Of a stretch of DNA of 12,838 bases, positions 1 through 6,072 are shown one piece after another; within the stretch, counting starts at the first letter, position 1; every line of letters begins with the position of its first letter. The translations under genes and the position numbers were made by a program. The stretch is taken from assembly GCA_030151005.1 (NCBI GenBank), contig JASLES010000335.1, forward strand, positions 1 through 12,838, given 5' to 3'. The notes under the pieces are model-generated. The model was not told where the DNA came from. It worked only from the letters and a program-made list of their open reading frames with translations, and did not search any database. This DNA comes from Silvimonas sp. (GTDB taxonomy: Bacteria; Pseudomonadota; Gammaproteobacteria; Burkholderiales; Chitinibacteraceae).

Positions 1-1383
1 CAATCAGGCCGTCCACCGTCTTGCTGCAATAGAAGGTGTCGTTCTGGGCGCTACCGCAACGCACCAGATCCAGGAAGGTGGTGGCGTCGTTGTAGTCGGC
101 GATCCAGGCATTGCGGGCCAGTTGGTAGGCGCCGTCATGACGGGTTTTCACGAACACCTTGAATTCCTGGTTTTCCATTCCGATGCCAAAAAGAGCGAAA
201 TCTTCTTGTGCATTTCGTTGGTGTTGTAGGTGATCTTCAGGTTCAGCGGCTTCTTGCCTGGGCCGTAACCGGCGTCAGACAACAGCTTTTTGGCTTCGGC
301 CACGCGTTGCGCCATTGGCTCTTTGGCCCAGGCGTAAGTGGTGGGGGTACCAGCGATGGTGCCCTTCACGAACAGGCTGTAGGCCGGAGTTTCACCGTTG
401 CCGGTCACTTTCTGGGTCAGGATATCGCGGTCGATCACCATGGACAGGGCCTGACGCACACGCTTGTCCTGGAATTCCGGCAGCTTGTTGTTCAGGTTGA
501 AGTAGTACACACCCAGCCACGGGGTGTTGCGCAGTTCTGCGCCAAATTGGGACTTGAGCGAGGCGTAAATGCCGGTCGGGATTTCATCCGTCCAGTCCAC
601 TTCGCCAGACTTGTACATCTTGAGTGCAGTGTCGTCACTCTCAGTCGGGTTGTAGGTCACCTTGGTGATCACAACAGTCTTGGCATTCCAGTAGTTGGGG
701 TTCTTGACCAGTACAACGCGGTTGTTCGGCACCCATTCAGATAGCATATAAGCACCGTTAGAGACCATCTTGCCCGGCTTGACCCAGTCTTTACCGTTCT
801 TTTCGACAGCATCTTTCTTCAGTGGTGCCATATTGCCCATGGCGGCCAGACCGGGGAAGAACGGTACTACGTCTGTGGTTTTGACTTCCAGGGTGTACTT
901 GTCGACGGCCTTCACGCCCAGTTCTTTGGGCTGTTTCTTGCCGTTGACGATGTCTTTGGCGTTCAGGATGAACTCATGCAGGATGGTGTACTTGGAGCCA
1001 GTCTTCGGGTCTACGGTACGCTGCCAGGAGTACACAAAATCATCGGCGGTAATCGGGCTGCCATCAGAGAACTTTGCATCTTTGCGCAGCTTGAAGACCC
1101 AGGTGCGCGGGTCAGTCTGCTTCCAGCTTTCTGCAACGCCCGGCTGAATGCTGCCGTCGGCGCCGTTGCGGGTCAGACCCTCAAACAGATCGCTGTCGAT
1201 GTAGTTGGCCGGCTTGGTTTCATACAGCGACGGATCGAGCGAATCGGGCTCCGTGCCGTTGTGCCGTACCAGTTCCTGTTTGTCTGCCAGTTTGACGCCT
1301 GCCGGCACGTTCGCGGCCAGTGCCGTCAGGCCAGACAGCCCGAGTGTTGCGGCAAGTGCCGCTGCAATGATTTTGCGATTCAT
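1..1383 (-). pseudogene. oppA: OppA-type periplasmic oligopeptide-binding protein, frame broken
   Basis: This is the substrate-binding protein of an oligopeptide ABC importer (SBP_bac_5 family), which captures peptides in the periplasm for the Opp permease. The ATG at 1383 is preceded by AGGAG 8 nt away. The product begins with a signal peptide (MNRK, hydrophobic stretch, ALA|AN cut after residue 23). The mature part follows E. coli OppA closely: VPAGVKLADKQ, SLDPSLYE, DLFEGL, GVAESW, FVYSWQRTVDP and NPNYWN. After 411 codons the frame reaches a stop at 148-150. The downstream OppA sequence (MENQEFKVF, KTRHDGAY, WIADYNDATTFLD) continues in another frame from about 179 to the window edge. About ten expected residues are missing at the junction, so this looks like an out-of-frame deletion or a sequence error, not a programmed shift. 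The C-terminus lies outside the window. Identity as OppA is sure; loss of function is likely unless the base calls are wrong. Confidence 0.85.
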
Positions 1384-1483
1384 AAAGTGCAACTCCTGAC
1401 CAATCGTGTTGGCGTTTTTGATTCGTTGTTTCGCTGGCGCGCGGGTGGGGCGCAAGCGAACGCCTGTATCTGATGACATCGTT

Positions 1484-1513
1484 GTTGCCGCCAGCGCAAA
1501 AGCTGACGGCAAC
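1484..1513 (-). terminator. Strong hairpin after the porin gene
   Basis: Two 12-nt arms, 1484-1495 and 1502-1513, pair around a 6-nt loop. On the minus transcript there is a single G-U pair. The hairpin starts 11 nt after the porin stop codon. No U-run follows it, so it may be a weak or factor-assisted terminator, or an mRNA-stabilising end that still allows read-through into oppA. Confidence 0.5.
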
Positions 1514-1524
1514 GGTTGCGTATT

Positions 1525-2607
1525 CTAGAACAATTCGATCAGACCGAAGCTGATAACTTTGCTGTCTCCGGTTTTTGTTGCGGACCAGCCATCTACCCCG
1601 GCTGAGCTTTGAAAACCATTCTGGTCACGGTTACGAATCCACGCGGCCTCAACATAAGCCAGCGAGTGTTTGGTCAGGTTGTAGTCCGTGCCGATTTCCA
1701 GTTGATCTGCGGCAGCCAGCTTGGGGCCTTGATCAAACTTGCCGGCAAACTGGCGCACATAACCTGCACGGGGTGTCCACCGGCCGGTACTGTATTGGGT
1801 CATCAACAGCATGCTGTCGCGCTTCATGCGGGTGGCGCCGGGATTGAAGGCCGGTGCGCTGGCCAGGTCTTGTTGTGCGTGCTGGTAAAGGGCGCCCAGG
1901 ATCAGGTCTTTTACCGGGTAAACCTGTGCGCCCAGCATGTATGAAGACATGCTCTTGCCGCCGGCGGCGACCGGCGAGTACCAGTTGCCCTCGATCGGGT
2001 CGCCCAAGTCCCGTCCTGCGTTGCCAAAGCGCTGATAGATACCGTACAGCGCGAACATCTGCTGGCTGTATTTGGCCGATACCGCATAGCCGTGATATTG
2101 CTGCTGCGCGCCATCCTTGAATTGATAGTCGCCTTTGATGACAAGGCGGCCCAGGTCGGGAGAGGTATAGAACACCGAGTTGGTCGGGAATGACAAGTAC
2201 GTGCCGTCTTTGAAACTGCTGACCAGCGTGGTGTTGGACTCGAACAAGTCAAACTCATCCATGACCTGCGAGTAGGTTGACTTGGATTTGCCGGAGCGCA
2301 AAGTGCCATAGCGCTCATCGGTCAGGCCAATCCACGCCTCTCTGTCGCCCCAGGTGCCACCGTAGGTGGACATATATTGATAGACATTCCAGATGGCCTT
2401 GCTGCCATTGTCCAGTTTGTCAGAACCCTTGAAGCCAACACGAGTACCAATGTCCTGGTAGTACAGATGATTGCCAATGCTGCCACCGTTGTGGCCGTAG
2501 TCGATAGAACCCTGGGCAATGCCGTAAAGGGTGGCGTCTGCGCGGGTGGTCAGGGTGGCAAGCGTGCCAAGGCTGGCCAGCATGGCGCTGATCATGCGTT
2601 TTTTCAT
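1525..2607 (-). CDS. Gram-negative trimeric porin (Porin_4 type)
   Basis: This is a general-diffusion outer-membrane porin of 360 residues that lets small solutes cross the outer membrane. The ATG at 2607 was chosen because MKKRMISAMLASLG begins a normal signal peptide ending in RADA (cut after residue 25). An upstream in-frame ATG at 2619 would only add MRLS. The mature protein opens with TLYGIAQGSIDYG, the usual first beta strand of betaproteobacterial porins. It contains WIGLTDERYGTLRSGKS, a variant of the family's GL-x-FG-x-RxGR stretch, and ends in ISFGLIELF with the terminal Phe needed for outer-membrane assembly. The ribosome binding site is weak (GAG only). The gene lies upstream of oppA on the same strand, with a hairpin and 141 bp between them. 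Linked peptide transport is possible but not shown. The long AT-rich region upstream probably carries its regulation. Confidence 0.93.
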   Translation of the reverse strand: MKKRMISAMLASLGTLATLTTRADATLYGIAQGSIDYGHNGGSIGNHLYYQDIGTRVGFKGSDKLDNGSKAIWNVYQYMSTYGGTWGDREAWIGLTDERYGTLRSGKSKSTYSQVMDEFDLFESNTTLVSSFKDGTYLSFPTNSVFYTSPDLGRLVIKGDYQFKDGAQQQYHGYAVSAKYSQQMFALYGIYQRFGNAGRDLGDPIEGNWYSPVAAGGKSMSSYMLGAQVYPVKDLILGALYQHAQQDLASAPAFNPGATRMKRDSMLLMTQYSTGRWTPRAGYVRQFAGKFDQGPKLAAADQLEIGTDYNLTKHSLAYVEAAWIRNRDQNGFQSSAGVDGWSATKTGDSKVISFGLIELF

Positions 2608-3036
2608 GCTCAATCTCATCGTGCTGTTGTGGTGGTGCAAACCATCTTTTCGCGAGAGATAAGCTGCGCTCTGCTGCAAAAAATCCGCCTTGCAATGCGA
2701 TTTCAGAAAATGGCGATGCTATTTTTGAGTTGGCTTTTGGGGTGATGTCATCAGAATTTCATTGCGCAATGGCGTGGAAAATACATGCATTTTTGAATTT
2801 TTCTATCTCATTGTTTTTATTGATAAATAAAATATTTCAGAGCCTTTCTTGCGCTATTTGTGTAATTCGTAGGGCAAATAAATATGAGAAATATTGTTCT
2901 ATAAGACTTTTCCTGTTTTCGGGTGTAGGAATGTTTTGTGGCAAATGTGCGCCGGATTAATAAGACCACGCCGAGAGTTATTGAGAGAAATCAATAATCC
3001 TGCTGTGGGATAGAGGGTTGTAAAAAGAGCAGGCAT
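2608..3036. other. AT-rich gap upstream of the porin gene
   Basis: I see no gene here. The stretch from about 2700 to 3000 is clearly richer in A and T than the flanking genes. It presumably holds the porin promoter and leader, but I could not pick a convincing -35/-10 pair. It contains two small palindromes: TGATGTCATCA at 2743-2753, and TTATTGA-N6-TCAATAA at 2978-2997. Either could be an operator. The short plus-strand ORF at 2730-2960 has the biased, Phe/Ile/Cys-rich composition of translated AT-rich spacer and no ribosome binding site. Confidence 0.5.
2978..2997. repeat. Perfect inverted repeat TTATTGA-N6-TCAATAA
   Basis: Two perfect 7-nt arms are separated by GAGAAA. The repeat lies in the gap between the 3' end of gnd and the porin promoter region, past the gnd terminator. 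There is no U-run, so it is more like a protein-binding site than a terminator. No regulator is assigned. Confidence 0.35.
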
Positions 3037-3071
3037 AAAAAAATCCGGCCATCTTGCGATGACCGGATTTT
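3037..3071 (-). terminator. Rho-independent terminator of gnd
   Basis: A 14-bp stem (3040-3053 with 3058-3071, loop TTGC) contains one G-U pair on the minus transcript. A run of seven U follows (A-run at 3037-3043). A second, perfect 7-bp hairpin, GCCGTGA-AGG-TCACGGC, lies at 3081-3097 between the gnd stop codon and this terminator. Together they form a clear end for the gnd transcript. Confidence 0.88.
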
Positions 3072-3113
3072 GTCGTTGCTGCCGTGAAGGTCACGGCAAG
3101 AACAAATGAACGC

Positions 3114-4523
3114 TTAGAACCACTCAGCGTGGAAGATGCCTTCCTTGTCGGTGCGCTCGAAAGTATGAGCACCAAAGTAGTCACGCTGTGCCTGGATCAG
3201 GTTGGCCGGCAGACGCTCAGCGCGGTAGCTGTCGAAGTAGCTGATGGCAGAGCCGAAAGTCGGCACGGCGATACCAGCCAGAACGGCAGCAGATACCACT
3301 TCACGCAGGGCAGCCTGGTACTCGTTGGCCACGCCAGCAAAGTACGGATCCAGCAGCAGGTTGGTCAGACCAGGGTTGGTCTTGTATGCGTCGGTGATGT
3401 TCTGCAGGAAGCGCGAGCGGATGATGCAACCAGCGCGGAAGATCTGGGCGATCTCGCCGTATTGCAGGTTCCAGCCGCTTTCGTCCGATTGAGCGCGCAT
3501 CTGGGCAAAGCCTTGAGCGTACGAGGCAATCTTGGACAGGTACAGCGCGCGACGCACGGCTTCAATGAAAGCGGCCTTGTCAGCGATGGCAGGCTTGGAA
3601 GCCGGGCCCTTCAGTACCTTGGCGGCCTGAACGCGTTCTTTCTTCAGTGCGGAGATGAAACGTGCGAACACGGATTCGGTGATCAGGGGCAGCGGCACGC
3701 CCAGGTCCAGCGCGGACTTGGAAGTCCACTTGCCGGTACCCTTTTGACCGGCCTGGTCCAGGATCACGTCAACCAGTTCCTTGCCGGTTTCTTCGTCTTT
3801 CTTCTTGAAGATGTTGGCAGTGATTTCAACCAGGAAGCTGTCCAGTTCGCCCTTGTTCCAGTCGGCAAACACGTCGGCCAGTTCGGCGTTGTTCAGGCCC
3901 AGTACGTTCTTCAGGATGTCATAGGCTTCAGCGATCAGCTGCATGTCGCCGTATTCGATACCGTTGTGCACCATCTTCACATAGTGACCAGCGCCATCCG
4001 GGCCAATGTAGGCCACGCACGGTTCGCCATCAGGAGCCTTCGCAGCGATTTGCGTCAGGATCGGGGCCACCAGTTGGTAGGCTTCTTTCTGACCGCCCGG
4101 CATGATGGACGGGCCCTTCAGTGCGCCTTCTTCACCACCGGACACGCCGGTACCGATGAAGTTGAAGCCCAGGTCCGACAACTCCTTGTTACGACGGATA
4201 GTGTCGGTGTACAGGGTGTTGCCGCCATCAATAATGATGTCGCCCTTGGCCAGCAGCGGCTTGAGTTGGTCGATGGTGGCGTCGGTAGCGGTACCGGCCT
4301 TCACCATCAGCAAAATGCGGCGGGGAGTTTCGAGCGAAGCAACGAAATCTTCCAGTGTCTTGTACGGAACCAGCTTCTTGCCCGGGTTTTCCGCGACCAC
4401 TTCTTCGGTCTTGTCGAAAGAGCGGTTATAGATGGATACCGTATGACCACGGCTTTCGATGTTCAGCGCCAGATTGCGGCCCATGACCGCCATACCGATA
4501 ACGCCGATTTGTTGCTTGGACAT
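3114..4523 (-). CDS. gnd: 6-phosphogluconate dehydrogenase, decarboxylating
   Basis: The enzyme oxidises 6-phosphogluconate with NADP+ to ribulose 5-phosphate and CO2 in the oxidative pentose phosphate pathway, in the cytosol. At 469 residues it is the full length of the long (GndA-type) family. The N-terminal Rossmann fold shows GVIGMAVMGRNLALN (residues 7-21), followed by MVKAGTATD and DGGNTLYTDT. The signature GTGVSGGEEGALKGPSIMPGG spans 124-144. The catalytic Lys183 and Glu190 are in YVKMVHNGIEYGD. The C-terminal tail has YFDSYRAERLPANLIQAQRDYFGAHTFER. The ATG at 4523 has AGGAG 8 nt upstream. The gene stands alone with its own terminator; zwf and edd are not in the window. Confidence 0.98.
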   Translation of the reverse strand: MSKQQIGVIGMAVMGRNLALNIESRGHTVSIYNRSFDKTEEVVAENPGKKLVPYKTLEDFVASLETPRRILLMVKAGTATDATIDQLKPLLAKGDIIIDGGNTLYTDTIRRNKELSDLGFNFIGTGVSGGEEGALKGPSIMPGGQKEAYQLVAPILTQIAAKAPDGEPCVAYIGPDGAGHYVKMVHNGIEYGDMQLIAEAYDILKNVLGLNNAELADVFADWNKGELDSFLVEITANIFKKKDEETGKELVDVILDQAGQKGTGKWTSKSALDLGVPLPLITESVFARFISALKKERVQAAKVLKGPASKPAIADKAAFIEAVRRALYLSKIASYAQGFAQMRAQSDESGWNLQYGEIAQIFRAGCIIRSRFLQNITDAYKTNPGLTNLLLDPYFAGVANEYQAALREVVSAAVLAGIAVPTFGSAISYFDSYRAERLPANLIQAQRDYFGAHTFERTDKEGIFHAEWF

Positions 4524-5065
4524 TTCTTCTGCTCCTGTCGATGCACGTATTCTTGCGAATCGTGCCTGTTCTCAAGATGGAACCGGCCTCGTGGGCCAAA
4601 ACTTGCCAATGCAGACCGCCACGCCGTTGCGGCCGGTCTCATCGCAAAACAAGGGGTCTTTTGCCGGTGAAGGCAGGTGCTGCACAGATGGCACTTGTTA
4701 CAGCTGACCCTCTATTTTCTGCCGGGCGGGGGAGCAAACCGCGCCATCTTGAAGTGACAGTGACCCGAAGCGTCTGACAGCGTCAGGCTGTATTCGTGTC
4801 GCTGGGACTGATTGGAGAGGGCGGGTTATGTATCCGGCGCCGGGGCCAGAAAAACCTTCGCATCTTACACCGGTGCGTTAAAAGCTTCCACGTTCAATCG
4901 TTAAAACAGTGTTTCCGGCAAGGAAACAAAGTCGCACAAACTGACAGATTTTTACCGCGATGTGCATGGAGCATGGCAGGTGCTCCCACAGTATGGCAGG
5001 CGTTCTGCACTCTCAGGCGCCAGTCGGTGGTGTGTGGGGCGGGAGGGGAGTGTTACAGCGGGCGT
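4524..5065. other. Gap between gnd and tRNA-Gly
   Basis: This stretch holds the gnd 5' leader next to 4523 and otherwise no gene I can support. No clear promoter for gnd was found. Small repeats seen are CTGAC-AGC-GTCAG at 4774-4786 and two copies of CGTTAAAA at 4876-4883 and 4899-4906, 23 bp apart. ORFs here show no family resemblance, and the plus-strand one reaching 5203 runs into the antisense of the tRNA. Confidence 0.45.
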
Positions 5066-5088
5066 AAAAAAAGCCGCTTCTGCGACTT
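5066..5088 (-). terminator. Rho-independent terminator of tRNA-Gly
   Basis: The arms 5071-5077 and 5082-5088 form a 7-bp stem with one G-U pair and a 4-nt loop. A run of seven U follows on the minus strand (5066-5072). It ends the tRNA transcript 67 nt after the encoded CCA. Confidence 0.8.
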
Positions 5089-5154
5089 GGGGGTGATTAG
5101 CTTGCGAAATTGTTTGATATTTCGCGTGCAAATCATTGAATTTTATGGTTTTTC

Positions 5155-5228
5155 TGGAGCGGGCGATGGGAATCGAACCCACGGCTCTAGCTTGGGAAGC
5201 TAGGGTATTACCATTATACGACGCCCGC
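5155..5228 (-). tRNA. tRNA-Gly (anticodon CCC)
   Basis: The minus strand folds as a complete 74-nt tRNA with encoded CCA (5155-5157). The acceptor stem is GCGGGCG/CGCCCGC. The D-arm reads GTCGTATAATGGTAATAC. The anticodon stem CTAGC/GCTAG carries the loop TTCCCAA, giving anticodon CCC for GGG codons. The T-arm contains GGTTCGATTCC. The discriminator is U, as in other bacterial tRNA-Gly. It is a single-gene transcript with its own terminator. A weak promoter candidate lies just upstream. Confidence 0.96.
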
Positions 5229-5256
5229 AACAGAGCCCGAACTCTACCCGAACCTT

Positions 5257-5285
5257 GTAATAGCAGCAAGTTGCAGGCGCTACAA
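5257..5285 (-). promoter_or_regulatory. Candidate promoter of tRNA-Gly
   Basis: On the minus strand TTGTAG (5280-5285) and TATTAC (5257-5262) are separated by 17 bp. Matches to the sigma-70 consensus are 3/6 and 4/6. The spacing and a GC-rich stretch before the tRNA fit, but both hexamers are weak. Confidence 0.35.
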
Positions 5286-5352
5286 CCTTGCGTCAGGTGC
5301 GGGGTTGCGGGGTGCACCGCTATCTGCGGATGGTCCGGAAAAACAGTGGCTA

Positions 5353-5676
5353 GTCACATATCTGCCTTGTGGTCTGGCTGGGTAAATGGCGACTAGTCAC
5401 ATAGCAATTCCGGCTCGGGTTTGGTGGCAAGTCACACAACGGGCGGAGTGCTGGTTCTGTCCTTGGTCACAAAATATCGGCTGTGCACGCTGATTGGTCA
5501 CAAATTTACAACACATTGTTTTTGTTGGAAAAAATATTTTCGTGGCGTCAAATTGGTGGCCTTGCCCGTCAGTCACAAAAACACGATTTTATTCGATGCT
5601 TTTTGCATAAAAAGCTTGCTTTATTTTGTGACTTGTCACATAATTTGCTCATCTAATTTTGTTCGCAAGTCACATA
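5353..5676 (+). repeat. Array of eight direct GTCACAHA sites
   Basis: Eight copies of GTCACA followed by A/C/T and then A all point the same way. Cores start at 5353, 5396, 5431, 5466, 5497, 5572, 5635 and 5669. Start-to-start spacing is 43, 35, 35, 31, 75, 63 and 34 bp, so most are close to three helical turns or about twice that. Some pairs share longer flanks: CTAGTCACATA for sites 1 and 2, TTGGTCACAAA for sites 4 and 5, and GCAAGTCACA for sites 3 and 8. With equal base use, about 0.015 copies are expected by chance in this length. The array fills the gap between tRNA-Gly and the RHH-like gene at 5689. Short, same-direction half-site repeats of this sort are known targets of ribbon-helix-helix proteins (for example, plasmid omega binds WATCACW heptads), so the neighbouring protein is the likely reader. 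It could instead be an iteron-like or centromere-like array. Confidence 0.85.
5616..5644 (+). promoter_or_regulatory. Likely promoter of the RHH-like gene with embedded operator
   Basis: TTGCTT (5616-5621) and CATAAT (5639-5644, 5/6 consensus) are 17 bp apart. The palindrome TGTGAC-TT-GTCACA (5627-5640), which contains array site 7, sits between and partly on the hexamers. Another site (5669-5676) touches the AAGGAG ribosome binding site. A protein bound here would block RNA polymerase, so autorepression is the simplest reading. Confidence 0.6.
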
Positions 5677-5688
5677 AGGAGACTGATC

Positions 5689-5982
5689 ATGAAGCAAGCT
5701 GCCGATACGATGACCGCTGAGCTGCCGGGTCTTTCTATGATGTTGAGGCGGGGTCGGCCGTGCGTAGGGTCGCGGCCTATGACGGCGGCGGAGCGCAAGC
5801 GCCGTAGCCGTCACCTGCGTATGCAAAGTGCCTTGTTGTCGACGGATGTGGCCAGCGTGCAAGTGCCTGTGCAGCTCAATGCGGTGGTGGATGAGCGAAC
5901 GCGTCGCTTGCTGCGCCAGCGTGCGGCTGAACGAGGCATGACCATGGGCGAGTTGATTGATCAGTTGATGGTTCACCTGTAA
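5689..5982 (+). CDS. Small ribbon-helix-helix-like DNA-binding protein
   Basis: This is a 97-residue basic protein that I do not recognise by name. The ATG at 5689 follows AAGGAG 7 nt away; a TTG start at 5659 would lack a ribosome binding site. The N-terminus is followed by a basic GRP segment (RRGRPCVGSRPMTAAERKRRSR, residues 20-41), probably flexible. Residues 57-64 (SVQVPVQL-like) can form the DNA-reading beta strand. Residues 65-83 (DERTRRLLRQRAAERG) can form helix A and 85-97 (TMGELIDQLMVHL) helix B, which is the ribbon-helix-helix order. The layout recalls CopB/RepA2-type plasmid copy-control repressors, which also have a basic segment before an RHH, but that is only by eye. Eight repeat sites lie directly upstream, including one in its promoter, so it probably represses itself. 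No ParA/ParM ATPase, toxin or replication gene is next to it. Base composition is like its neighbours. Confidence 0.78.
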   Translation: MKQAADTMTAELPGLSMMLRRGRPCVGSRPMTAAERKRRSRHLRMQSALLSTDVASVQVPVQLNAVVDERTRRLLRQRAAERGMTMGELIDQLMVHL

Positions 5983-6016
5983 TCGGCACCATCTGATTTG
6001 CGCAATCAGGGCAAAC

Positions 6017-6053
6017 AAAAAGCCGGCACCTGCAAAGGGTGTCCGGCTTTTTT
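6017..6053. terminator. Bidirectional terminator between RHH-like gene and hutH
   Basis: The arms AAAAAGCCGG and CCGGCTTTTTT, extended by CACC/GGTG with one bulge, enclose a short loop. There is a U-run on both strands (6048-6053 plus, 6017-6021 minus). It lies between the convergent ends of the 5689 gene and hutH and can stop both. Confidence 0.88.
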
Positions 6054-6072
6054 GTTGGTTGCTGGATGCGGT

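Noticed and set aside
2730..2960. 76-residue plus-strand ORF in the porin upstream gap
   Set aside because: Low-complexity translation of AT-rich spacer, no ribosome binding site, no family match.
3084..4670. 528-residue plus-strand ORF opposite gnd
   Set aside because: It is the antisense shadow of gnd, a certain gene. The product has no family resemblance, and strong codon bias often keeps the opposite frame open.
4813..4823. Possible att copy of the tRNA-Gly 3' end (TGGAGAGGGCG against TGGAGCGGGCG)
   Set aside because: Only 10 of 11 bases match, the similarity does not extend into the tRNA, and no integrase is near.
5136..5396. ORF reading AMGIEPTALAWEARVLPLYDARN
   Set aside because: This is the well-known false protein produced by translating the opposite strand of a tRNA-Gly gene.
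5627..5640. CRP binding site (TGTGA...TCACA)
   Set aside because: The half-sites are separated by 4 bp, not the 6 bp CRP needs, and GTCACAHA occurs seven more times nearby in one direction.
5353..5676. CRISPR array or plasmid origin
   Set aside because: Repeats are only 8-11 bp, spacing is uneven, and there is no cas or replication gene in the window.
5421..5720. 99-residue ORF across the repeat array
   Set aside because: It reads the repeats and runs into the RHH-like gene in another frame; no ribosome binding site and Cys/Phe/His-rich composition.
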